From Hyaloscypha bicolor E (Eukaryota > Ascomycota > Leotiomycetes > Helotiales > Hyaloscyphaceae): a stretch of DNA of 64,000 nt. The DNA is taken from the NCBI RefSeq assembly GCF_002865645.1, contig NW_020194618.1, forward strand, positions 588,885 through 652,884. Reading direction: 5' to 3'. The notes under the pieces are model-generated. The model was given only the letters and a program-made list of their open reading frames with translations. It had not been told where the DNA came from and ran no database searches. Positions 32,595 to 43,430 of the stretch are shown in pieces; positions within the stretch are counted from its first letter, which is position 1, and every line of letters begins with the position of its first letter. The position numbers were made by a program, and so were the translations under genes.

Positions 32595-33473
32595 TCATTT
32601 GGAGCCACCCAGCTGCTCAATGTGGACCTCAATCGAATCTTCATCCTCCAACTCAAGGGAGTCGGGCGTATCGGTGGCTATGACTCGAGCACCTTCTGGA
32701 GTGTAGAAACGAAGCGCGTCAGGAGCTTTACCGTGTTGCTGTGCGTACGCATCCATCAACTTTTTAAGCGGGGTTGTCTTCTTGAGCTTGAAAGTGGTTT
32801 CTTGACCAGCATCGTCCTTCACCTTGATGTTGATGTACTTTTGGACTGGATCTGGCTCGCCAGCTTCGCCATCTTCTCCTCCCTGCTGCTCAAGGAACAC
32901 TTGAATCATATCACCGTCCTCTAGTTCAAGCGTGTCAGGCGTATCGTTGTCTTGAATACGGTGACCCTCAAACAGGAACCGAACTAGTCCACGAGTCTTA
33001 CCCTGTCTCTCACAATAAGCATCCATGACCTTCTTGAGTGCGGTATGCTTCTTGATCTTGAAGAACAAGTCGTTGCCATCCTGGTCGACCACCTTGACGT
33101 TGAGCTGGGTTGGCGCCTGGTCCTCAGGTTTCGGTTCACCTTCACGTTCAGCAGCAGGACTGCCATCACCACCAAGTTGTTCAAGATGACACTGGATTTC
33201 GTCTCCATCTTCCATGTCAAGCCCTGCAGCAGTATCATCGTCCTGAATGCGAATATTATCGAGGAAGAAACGAACAGAGCGGCGGTCGATCTCCTGACGG
33301 CTGCAGTAGTTATCGAAGACCTTCCCAAAACTTGTTGTGGTCTTGATCCTAAAGACGATCTCGTTGTCCTGCTGGTTCTTGATTTTGACGCTGAGCTGCT
33401 TTGGCTTGCGCGCGTCTTCAGATTTTGGCTCCGGATCCGCACCAGGGCTTGCGCTTCCGGCGGATCGTGACAT
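32595..33473 (-). CDS. Tandem triple SUMO (poly-SUMO-like) protein
   Basis: The single-exon frame encodes 292 residues made of three SUMO-type beta-grasp domains in a row, at residues about 26-102, 122-199 and 212-290. Each has the SUMO pattern: a strand like INIKVKD, FKIKK or FRIK, a helix such as KKLMDAYAQQHGK, a strand like LRFxxxGxRI, the DTPDSLELED turn, and an end of E-Q-x-G-G (EQLGG, EQQGG, EQLGG). The di-glycines at 101-102, 198-199 and 289-290 are where SUMO proteases normally cleave to expose the conjugating end. The last domain has only Ser-Lys after its di-glycine, like a normal precursor. The linkers (about 20 and 12 residues) are acidic and Pro-rich. Fungal SUMO is usually encoded as a single domain of about 90-100 residues. 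Whether this is cleaved into monomers or acts as a fixed chain is unknown. Confidence 0.93.
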   Translation of the reverse strand: MSRSAGSASPGADPEPKSEDARKPKQLSVKIKNQQDNEIVFRIKTTTSFGKVFDNYCSRQEIDRRSVRFFLDNIRIQDDDTAAGLDMEDGDEIQCHLEQLGGDGSPAAEREGEPKPEDQAPTQLNVKVVDQDGNDLFFKIKKHTALKKVMDAYCERQGKTRGLVRFLFEGHRIQDNDTPDTLELEDGDMIQVFLEQQGGEDGEAGEPDPVQKYINIKVKDDAGQETTFKLKKTTPLKKLMDAYAQQHGKAPDALRFYTPEGARVIATDTPDSLELEDEDSIEVHIEQLGGSK

Positions 33474-36400
33474 CTTGTATTGTGTATGGATAGAGGGGGG
33501 TTAGGATGAGGATCGTAGATGAGGTCTGTAGTCTGCAGAAATGTCGATCAGTCAAAGAATGAATAAACCATTGGACTGAGCTCACCTGAGGTTATTATGG
33601 CTCTCCGCTATTGGTATTAGATAGCAAAGTTGAAGGCTTGGAGAATTCTGTCGTCCGAATGACAGGCCAATACGCCCTGAAGAGGATTGATGTTGAGTTC
33701 TTGAGATCTCGAGGTTGTAAGGCTGAGAAGTTCGTGGGATGATGGAAAGATCCTAGGACGCCTGCAAAAACCGATAGCTGGTAGAAATTGATTGGCAATA
33801 GAAGAAGACTGAACAGTTTGGAGGCGACGCGGCGATTGGGAGGTGATACCGAGTCTGTGGGATATTAGTGAGGTGTTGCGGTCGTTGCGAGGCTGTGCCT
33901 CTATCTTTACCGCTTGATGATGCCTACAAAGCTTCGAAATGGCGAGATCGAGAACAAATGTGCTATCGTCTCGTAGACAATAGTACTACGATTCAATGGA
34001 CAGAACAAACGCCGTTCCACACTGAGTAGTATGTCCGTGAATGAGTGGGATGTCAGATTGAGGAGGCGATGGTCGTTGTCGAGATCACTTCACGCGAAGT
34101 TGGAAGACGCGCCGTCAATTTACGGTACGCGAAATCGAATTGCCCCGACAACCGCGAATTCACCAGAATTTTTCGGACTTGGTTGTTGTTAGAGAGTAGA
34201 GTCTATTATTGGATTAAGTTTTACCTTTTGGGATCATTTTCTATTCAATGATAGAATCAGTTGGTCCCATGCAAAAGTGACGAATGGGAAACCACGTGAT
34301 CTATATCTTGGACGACCTTCGACGGTAAATGATACCAAAAATCCAAATCCTGTTTTATTCTTCGATCAAGTCTAAAGGCGTGCGGCCCTTTACTTGAGGT
34401 ATCAATACAAAGTATGTTCAAACTAGTAGACCCTCCTTTGGGTTCAGTGGGAACAGCCCTATACTAGCATTGCAGCAAGCTACAACATATGCGAATTCTC
34501 AGCTTTTCGAGGACGTCTGCCTCCACAATGATTAGCCTTGCATAACAAACCTCCCACCTGCTGTCGTCAATATGCTTCTTTGGGGTAGTTTTGGGAGTGG
34601 AGTGCTCCAGAAGGCACTGCACATTGCGAGTAGAACGTCCCAAGAGCTGTTGGACATGGCTGCAAGAAGGATTAATACTCCGAAAAGTTCTCACAAGTCT
34701 GATTTGCAAAAGGAGCGGAGAAGCTAGAGACCAAAGTCGCTTCGGGGGCAGTTGTAAAGCTTTGAGTTATGTCCAGGCGCTTTTAATTAGAAATTCGGTG
34801 TTGCAACAGCACTATTGTCTTTTGCAAGGAGTTATTCAACGGTCTTGAGAAATATGCCACACACAGACACCCAAAGAGAAAGTGTTAAGGAGCTACCAAC
34901 CGCCAAGGTAAAGAATACTGTAATCTTGTCACTGTCAAAGGCACAGCCAACATAGTCTTCGCTATCTGGCAGAACGCTGACCATCAATTCGCGGTCATTA
35001 GACTTGCTCCTGGCAGCACCGTCTGTTTTACGTCAATCCACGCCACAGGTACAAGTCCAAGAAGCAAGTAGGTACTTGGCAACCGCGAAGAGCGAAACAA
35101 AGAATCCTGTGAACTTGGCGTCAAACAATCACTTGAGACCTCCAACTCAAGTGACTATTTCAGCGAACTACAGTTCAAAAGCGCTATCATTGTGACTAGA
35201 AATCACAAAGGGACTTGCAAATAGCCAGTTCGCTCTCGGAACCAAAGCTAAGCCTTGATCTATTCCAGCTGGTATCACCTACACTTGGGCTTATCATCAA
35301 GCAATCAAAAAAGACTCCACTAATTCTAAGGCCCTGAACTTCATGCCAAGAGTACAGTAAGACCGCAAATCCGCTCACCGAGGGTCAACTACCGGAACAA
35401 TATAATAACTATGCAAAGTAACAAGCGGAACGACTAAAGTCTAACAAGGTGTCGGGAGGCCTTGCCGACATGTTACCAGTGCGCCACAGGCCACTCCAAA
35501 AAAAAAAGTGTTCACCATGTGGTTTTACTGTGAGGAAGTTCGTGGGAGGAAGTCTTGCTCAGCCCAAGACGCTGGAATGAACTGCATTCTCGTTGTTCGG
35601 TGTACAATTCTTGCAGTTCTTGAACTATCTCGGTTGCCTTGTTTCTGTACCGAATTCAGACAGTCTCGGTAACTCCCTCTCTCACCAATTGTAAATCTTT
35701 CTATTAGAAAAAGAAAGGGAGAAAACGATTCTCTCGGTTCTTTCTCAAGGCCATCACTTAATGGCATTTCAATGTTCGATTAGATGCTTAAAAATCTGAA
35801 AACAGCGATCAAAACAAAAAAAAAAAAAAAAAAACTATAAGTACTAGTTCGGCAATGCCTCTCGCCCGTCAAAGGATTCCTCGGAAAGGAAAACCAACCC
35901 GTAAACAAGTCGGCCCGGTTCCTTTAGTAATAGCGGACCTCGAGCGGACGCCCCCTGCCGCCACTGACAGCCTCCCTTATCGCGGGAAATTCCCCTATCC
36001 AAGTCACCTGTTTTAGGCATCACGGGACTCTAGCGCAGCCAGAAACGCTTATGTGTTGATAACGGCCAAGAATGCAGGTCTCGGTTATGTAGCTTTTCGT
36101 CCGACTATGGTGTAACGGTCAGTATCAGCAGCGGAAACAACGCTTCCAGCGATTCTACACAGTACACTGCCAATCAATCATCCGACCTCTGAGAAATTTG
36201 CCTCGGGCAGAGACACAGCCTCAGCTTGTAAACGAAAAAGCCTTGCCACCGCACAACTCTTCCCTCAAGGCAGCTACTTTGAGATGATTGGCTGTCCGTG
36301 CGCCAGCGAACAGGTGATCAGGAAAACGCCGTGGGCGTTTGGGGCGCGTGTGTGTTGTGATATGTGGTGACAAGGATCGGCGAATGCTTGCTCCTTGCAG

Positions 36401-36697
36401 CTTAGTGTGGGCGTTCCACGATGATGGGAAGGGGCCCTGTTTTGTTTCGGAAATTTGTCATAGATCTGCAAGGCTCTCCAAGTTTCACTTTGAGGGGTTC
36501 TGTGGATTGTGAGGAGTTCTTTGTAAGTGGAGAGAGGGAGATTGGAGTTCATTTTTAAGGTTTGGTGTGATTATGTTAATGCGATAGCGAACAATGATCC
36601 TCCTTCCGATCTAGCCACCATGGCAGGACAGTAAACAGAGTATGAATGCAGCTCACAAAGTACCCAAGACACGGATGATACTGTCGCATGTGATGTC
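33474..36697. other. Long gene-free interval
   Basis: No convincing gene was found in this interval of about 3.2 kb between the triple-SUMO gene and the permease. It includes a 20-plus A-run at about 35816-35836. At about 36107-36130 a sequence resembles a tRNA 5' half with an A-box-like TGGTGTAACGGT but has no matching 3' half. Many short frames lack motifs. Confidence 0.45.
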
Positions 36698-38626
36698 TTA
36701 GAACAACGCACGCACCGCGCGCATTGGCATGTTCCTCCACGTCTTCTTTGGCGGCATGTCATCAGGGTCAAGTTCGAGGGAGCGGCGGCCGGACGTGATG
36801 TCCATCTCGTGTGCAGGGACGTACCAGGACCAGATTCGGGAGTACAGCTTCCATCCGATAAAGAGGGCGACGATGATCGGACCTGCGAGGTAGGATTGGA
36901 AGAATGCTTGAGGGTCTGGCTTTCCACCGACAGGCTGGTTGCCGTTGCGTTAGCGGGAAAAAATATATTGTGAAAGGGGGTTTGGACTTACGTAAAGGGC
37001 TGTGTAGAAGGTTGCAATCATGCAAAGAATGTTGAGGAGGAAGCCATACCAGCTACCCACGACACCGAAGATAGCTTCGTACGGAAGCTCCGCCTTGACA
37101 TGACCTTGAGCCTTCCACGCAGATCGGAATCGGATGTGGGCCAGGCAGATACATCCCCAAACGAAGAAGTATGAGAGACCAGACAAGGACAAGAGCCAGT
37201 TGAAAACAGTAGTAGCATTCTTTGCCTCTCCGATGAAAGCGAGAAGTCCGAAAAGAAGCTGGATAGCGACACCCCAGATAGGTCGGCCGTGCTTGTCTAC
37301 ATGGGCCAAGAAAGCTGGTCCCATCCCTCGCTCAGCAAGAGCTTGCATTGTGCGAGTAGATCCGAAAGTGCACGAGTTAGCGACACTGATAACGGAGATG
37401 GTGATGATAACATTAAAAATCGAAGGGAGCGCTTTGATACCAGCAAGACGGATGGCGATAACGAACGGGGAGTACTTGGAGTTCGCTCCCGAGGAGTTCA
37501 ACAAGTTCGGGTTATCAGACGGCACAATCAATCCGAGAAGGAACAATGACAAGATGTAGAAGAAACTGATACGCCAGAACACCTGCTTTGTAGCCTGTGG
37601 GAGTGATTTTCGGGGATTCGCAGCTTCGGCAGCGGCAAGGCCAACAAGCTCAGTGCCTCCGAATGCGAATGCAGCAACCACGAAGACTGAACAGAAGCCC
37701 TTGAATCCGTTGTTGAACGCTCCTGGGTTGTGCCAGTATTTCGCGCCCAAGTATCCTTGGTTACCAACTCCGCCGCAATCAATGATAATGGCAAGGATGA
37801 TGAATCCGGCGCAGCCCATGATTTTGATCGTGGAGAGGATGAATTCGACTGCAATGCTTAGTTGAAGTTCCTTTGAGACGAAGATTTTACATACCTTCGC
37901 CATATCCACGGACACCGAAGATTTGAATAACACAGAGCAGGAACAAGAATACGGCAATCCACACACCGATATTGATGTCGTCTCTCCAGAACCGGATCGT
38001 GATACCAGCAGCAGTGAGTTCGAAGGGTAAGACGGTCAACCAGCCAATCGCGTAATCCCATCCTACAGCGAATCCACTGCCGTACGGGTCAGCAAGCAGA
38101 CCCATGATTTTGTCTATTTCTCCAAGTACAAACTGGAACTTACAGAGACGGATCCACGAATCGGACGATATAGGTGAAGAAAGCGCCGTTGACGGGGAAC
38201 AAGACAGCCAATTCTCCAAGAGCTTGAACTGTGCATAGCAACATAGAACCGATAATGATGTAACCAAGTACCTGGTTATTAGAATTAGTCTCAGAGGCAG
38301 AACATGATTGGTGCGAAAAGGCTGTGGCATACCAAACTACCAGGTCCACCAGTTTCCAAAGCACCCCCAGATCCGACGAAGAGACCTGCTCCAATGGCAC
38401 CACCTTGAAGTCGGAAGTTAGTGATCACTCGGGATTGCGAGGAAACATATCAAAACATACCAATGGCAATCATCTGCATATGACGGCCCTTCAACTCTCT
38501 TGAGAGAGGATTCGCCTTGACGACGATACCATGATCGCCCTGCTCAACGTCGTTGCCATTGGTCTCAGGCACCGCGTAGGTCTTAGGATCCTTCTCTCCC
38601 TCCGTGTGAGGTGATTCTGCCGACAT
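36698..38626 (-). CDS. Amino-acid permease (AAP/APC superfamily)
   Basis: This is a plasma-membrane proton symporter for amino acids. Six exons are supported: 38626-38461, 38403-38333, 38271-38144, 38076-37895, 37848-36992 and 36934-36698. All introns are GT-AG, and the joined frame is 546 residues, normal for the family. The N-terminal cytosolic stretch leads into MQMIAIGGAIGAGLFVGSGG, the conserved first unwound helix with the substrate-binding GAIG. The motif PVNGAFFTY lies in helix 3, and FAFGGTELVGLAAAEAANPRKSLPQA in the helix 6 region is diagnostic of yeast-type amino-acid permeases. Further helices run through SPFVIAIRLAGIK and AIFGVVGSWYGFLLNILCM. The tail ends in basic residues after DPDDMPPKKTW. 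Substrate range cannot be judged from sequence alone. Confidence 0.93.
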
Positions 38627-41600
38627 GGTGAGAGTCCGGTTGGTCTTGGCGGTGTAGTTCTACTAGTTTTCTCCTTTGAGAGCTTTGGATTTTCAAAGTA
38701 AGATCCGGCGAGCTGCGACACCAAGGCCATGGGGCGGGGCTCTTCTAATAAAAGGGAACCTGGACGAGCAGATCCCAAAACTGGCTAGGTCAAGATAGGC
38801 TGGAAGGCTACCTGCCACTCAGAGGAGCTCATTCACAGGCCCGATAAGAATGCCCTGTGCTCGGCCTTTAATATGGCAGGGGAGTTGGGGAGCCTTGCAT
38901 GGTCCGTCAATAAGAGTCAAGACATACCACCTGGCGAAATATGCCGGCTGTGATTCGGCAAGTGAAAGCGGACAGAAGCCCTGATTGGCGAGTGGCACAC
39001 CTGTCGCGGGATGGCCGTCACCCATTGTGCCGGGAGGAAGATCAGAAGGGCAGGTAAAATGCGCATCGACGAGACAGGCAGGTGTCCGCAGGGAGATTCC
39101 ATGGGGTGAGGGACACGGAGTGGAGCGGGGAGAGAATGCATGCTCGAGAGGTGCAGCGGCTTGCAGCGCTGGTCGTGCGGGACTTCGCGTAACTGGCTGC
39201 AGGGCGCTGCGGTAGGATCAAAACCGCAGCCAAGCTTTCTCGACGTTTCTGGAGAAGATGCCCGGGTGGCTGGCAGCGGCAGGGAGCACTATCCCCAATG
39301 CAGACCCATAACCCAAACCTCCCAACCTCGCCGTCGCGGTGGCCACCACTTTCTCTCCTCACCTGTACAATTCCTCAAAGAGGCGCGACACTTCCACCTG
39401 ACAACCCGACGTCCACGCAAGGGTAATACGAACGGCAATGTGCTTAGGAGACTTCTTCCTGGGCTCCAAAATGCATGCAAATATGGAATCGTGCATCGCG
39501 TGATGGGGTAATATGGCTTTGTCCTGCCAGCGGCTTGATGACCACATCCTTGATCCCCAAGTGTGTTGGCTTGCCAGTTGCCACTTCAAGCACCGCAAGT
39601 TTCACTTGCCGAATCCGACCATTCTTCCAAAGACTTTACAGTAAAGAAATAGATTTGATAGCATGCCACAACCCGGGGTTTCTCGGCTGTGGGGTTTGCC
39701 TTTGGTACGACCCTTGATCATGACCGTGCAGTACTATGGTATGCGCAACCGTGATACGACCCCGCCAGTCTCACATCGGAGCACAGGAATGATACAGTAA
39801 GAAGACTCTCTCGCTCCACAGGACATGGCGAAATAATGATCTGGACCGCCCCCGGATTGTTTCGAGATGTCACCAAACTTCTGTTTACCTCATAGTGTCC
39901 CCTGCCCCGCAGGTGGCAAGCGGCCTTCGTCGGCTTTGAGCACTTGTCGAAGCCACAAATTCGCCATTGGAAGGTTCGAAACTTCGAAAAATGCTTCCAC
40001 GGCATGGATCTTTGTTGTATTCGAGAGAGAGAGAACCATATTTGAACGTTCACGAAGTCCGTTTAAAGTTCTGGGTCTACTAACAAGCGCGAACTCAATC
40101 GGTGACTGGGGGCTGGCTGGAAATTCACTTGTGACCAGTTGCAGCCTCGACACGCCTTGCATGCGCCAATGTAACCTTTTCAATATCCGGCATCCATTTG
40201 CTGGCAATAAAAACTCTGTTGTGTTACCACGCGGCTCCAGAAGTGAAGAGGAAGTTCTCCCAGATGTTTGCGTGCGTCAACGAGGTCCGCCAAGACGCGT
40301 CGATCTTGGATTCTTGGCTCGTTTACTGTTTCTGTTTTCACAAGTTAGCAATTGTATCAAAGATTGGAAGGAAAACTGTATTTATGTACTCGAAGAAGAA
40401 TTTTTGCAGTCTTTATGTAAGATGAAACTGGCATTTTCCGTCCCTGACCTCCACAATTAGTGACAAATTCAGCTTAGATCTTCTCTACTCTGGTTTCAAG
40501 CTGTTTTCTCATAGCAGACAAGCTCATAACACACACTGTGAGAAACGATGGGATATTGAGCTTTTTCGCCGTGAGGAGAATGGCGAGTACTTCGTTCACC
40601 CTGCCCATGCGGCAGCGTCCATTCCGCATGCATCGATTGACTGAGGCGTGGAGCTGTTTGAAGCTGACGCAGGCTCGATAATTTTTTCCTGTGGCGACGT
40701 CGATGAAGTAGATCTTTCTATGATTCTATTCTTTTGTCTCTTGAGACTTTTGCCAGAAGAGTTCCTGCCAATTTTCGGACCTACAAGCGAAGGGCGCAAG
40801 TCAAGGGCGCAAGTCGAAGGGCGTGGTCACATGACTACATACATTTTATTAACTTCCTTACAATCCGGCCGCTGCTTAATGAAGTACAATTACAGCAATA
40901 ACAATCGCTTTCAATTGGCCCTGTGAAGGCTTCTTATTGTCTGGGTCAACCAAGGTCGAGGCTACTCTATTATAAAACACGTGACCGAGGAAATGCTTGT
41001 TCTCCTGTCGAGAGAAATAACTGGAGCATGAAGAGGGGTTGTTTTTCGTGCTGTCCGGCCCGTTTTTATGCCTTGAATCATGCCCACGGCCACAGTTTTT
41101 GATCTCGCCCCTAACTCAATGTCGAAAGTATAACTCTAACCGGCTAACATCTTATCTTCAATCGATTTCAAATATTAACTGCTTTTAACATGAGATCTTA
41201 GCTCGGTGATGTAAAAGTCAATCAAATTTAAGAAATGGCCTGCAAAAGCACCTTTGTTCAGTTCGTTATCCAGTATATACACTTTGCCAACTTCATTGCT
41301 AAAATCGCTCGCGAGAGGTTACGCCTACGGAGCGGACGAACCGTACACTTTTGCGCTACTCACTACATGAACGTGATAACACTAAGTGCACAATCCATAA
41401 ATTTCCTCAACACTTCCTTGTTCAGGCATATTTCACCACTCTGGGATTTGCCTCGATGGCGAAAATCCCAGCTCATTTAAAACAAGTCGTCCGATCAGCC
41501 CCCTTCTTAATTTCCAGCAGGAGTCCATAACCCACGAACTCATTATTAATCAATAGAAGAATGCTCCAATGATTTGCTTTCGCTTCAGATGAATCTGTCC

Positions 41601-41766
41601 TGTTGTTGTCTCCATAAGGACGATGTTCTCTAGGTCCAACTCAGAGCCGACACAAGAGGAACACCCCACAAGCTTTCGTGTGACCAGGATAGCATCCCTA
41701 TCGTTTGCGGTATTCCTGCCCAAGGAATTCCCCTTCTCCTCTGCCCGAAGTTCTCTGGCAATGTTA
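38627..41766. other. Gene-poor interval upstream of the permease
   Basis: This holds the permease promoter and about 3 kb in which no frame has a recognisable motif or an acceptable start. No repeats with clear ends were found. Confidence 0.4.
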
Positions 41767-42005
41767 TCAATTCTTTTTCTTAGCCGAACCAAAACTTAGC
41801 GTATTGTAAGGTTTTGGCAGATTCATCTGTGTCGGAGACCAGACCGTCTTGCCGCGAACCATGTCCTCTACCTTGGCTATGGTGAAAGTTGGACTAGCTG
41901 GGACGAAGAGGAGTGAATCTTTAGAGACATCTGGGGGACCAACGTCGAGAAGGCGAGTGGGGAGAGCCTGGGGGCCGGTGAAACACTCAGGGTGGTTTGA
42001 GAGGC
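41767..42005 (-). pseudogene. HET-domain protein remnant
   Basis: On the minus strand, a frame with no start codon reads CLSNHPECFTGPQALPTRLL and DVGPPDVSKDSLLF, then PYNTLSFGSA before a stop. This matches the region just before the HET domain, where these proteins typically read C...H..C...LPTRLLDVG followed by YVTLSYCWG. The conserved CWG is lost and the domain does not continue. The relic therefore represents a truncated HET gene unlinked to the one at 16-18.5 kb. Confidence 0.55.
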
Positions 42006-43430
42006 AATGTGTGATTCATGGCAGTGATTTTTTGAATGTTTTGTCAAACTAGTATTCCTCGCGACGGAAGAGTTTCTTGAACATTTTGCAAAAGGCGTGC
42101 GTTGAACTCAAGGAAGGGCTTGTGGTCGGTTAAGTAATGTGAGGGTGTGGTACTGCATGCCACGATAATCGAACACTCTCCATTCGTTTGTGTGGGGGCG
42201 AAGAAGTGGAGACTGCCAATGAAAAATAAAGAATGATGCCAAACTTTAGTAGTTTACGGTGATTCTGCCACTGGGGTGTAGAGTTGACGACTTGAAAGAT
42301 TAAAGCTGGCTAGAGGCGCTGGAAATGGAGGAAATGAGGGAAAGGTTGGCCTGTGCGGCAAGCAGCTTGCCAGAGTAGAACCCACGCTTAGAAATGCAGA
42401 GCACTAGAGACTACTTAAATCTAATAGCTATTGCAGGATATTGAGTACTTGTGTGTTGGCTGTGTTAAAGTGAAGTGCAGTGAAGTGAAGCTGTGAATAA
42501 AGCTTGCAGCATCAGTCGGAGGATGCTCAGAGATCATTCGACCTTATGTGGGCTAATAGCAGTGCGAGTTGGGTAGCGTTCTGGAAATTGACACTTTGTT
42601 GGTACCTCTATGTGTGGATTATATGTTACATGAATAGTAGAGAACAGAGTAAAACCAATGAAATCAGTTAATGGACTCGAGTGAAGTATACCGGATAAGC
42701 TCATAGTGGACGAAAAAAAAGCGGAACTGACTTTTCAATGTCCCAAGTAAAAGGTATACATCTCATTGCCCCTTCTCTTAATCTTCCCTCGATTCGCGGT
42801 ATATTTAAATTCTACCATATCGAATCTCTTCAAAACTCTCCAAATTCCGAATTTCTTCTTCGGAAAGGGTCAGATAAATGTTCAAATTTTGACTTGGGGC
42901 ATTGAAAATGAGTACCGCTTTTCAGTCCGCCGCGAGATAAGTCAAGCTGTACCAACTTGTAACGAGGTTGCGAATGGGACTGTGGGTTTTGATTAAAAGT
43001 ACTTTGACATTCCCTGCACTAAGAGTAATGAGCCTATATAACTAGATGGCACGAGACGTGCTGATCGCTGACGACGAGTGGTGGCTTGTTGGGAATGGCT
43101 CGCGAGGTGATGTTAAAATACTAGGCAAGAAGGCGAGTTGTGGCGTGAGGAGGAACCCCAACGATCAGCATGTCCCCTCGTGATCTTCGTCCACCATGTA
43201 TATCAGAATCGTTTCCTTCTTCGTCGGACTCCTGGATGTACCCTTTAACTCGAGCTGGTGCATGGAATACGAGTATTTGTTTCGAGCTTTGACAGGAGTA
43301 GTTGTTTTTTGTAGCAGGGGTAACCAGAACAAATAAACAACGGGGAGTGCCCGGTCAAGGCATCCCCACTTACTCAACATCAAAAGCAACATTTTGACAA
43401 GAGATCTTTCAATCTAATTAAACACTAAGA
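42006..43430. other. Intergenic, no gene supported
   Basis: This is the 3' flank of the GH55 gene, with no recognisable gene or repeat. Confidence 0.4.

Noticed and set aside
32403..33470. Plus-strand frames across the triple-SUMO gene
   Set aside because: They are shadows of the minus-strand coding sequence and have no motif.
35811..35840. Poly(A) run as the 3' end of a retroposed element
   Set aside because: No element body, target duplication or promoter boxes were found on either side, so a simple A-tract is the safer reading.
36107..36175. tRNA-like sequence with an A-box resembling TGGTGTAACGGT
   Set aside because: No matching B-box, anticodon arm or acceptor pairing could be found. 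At best it is a tRNA-derived relic.
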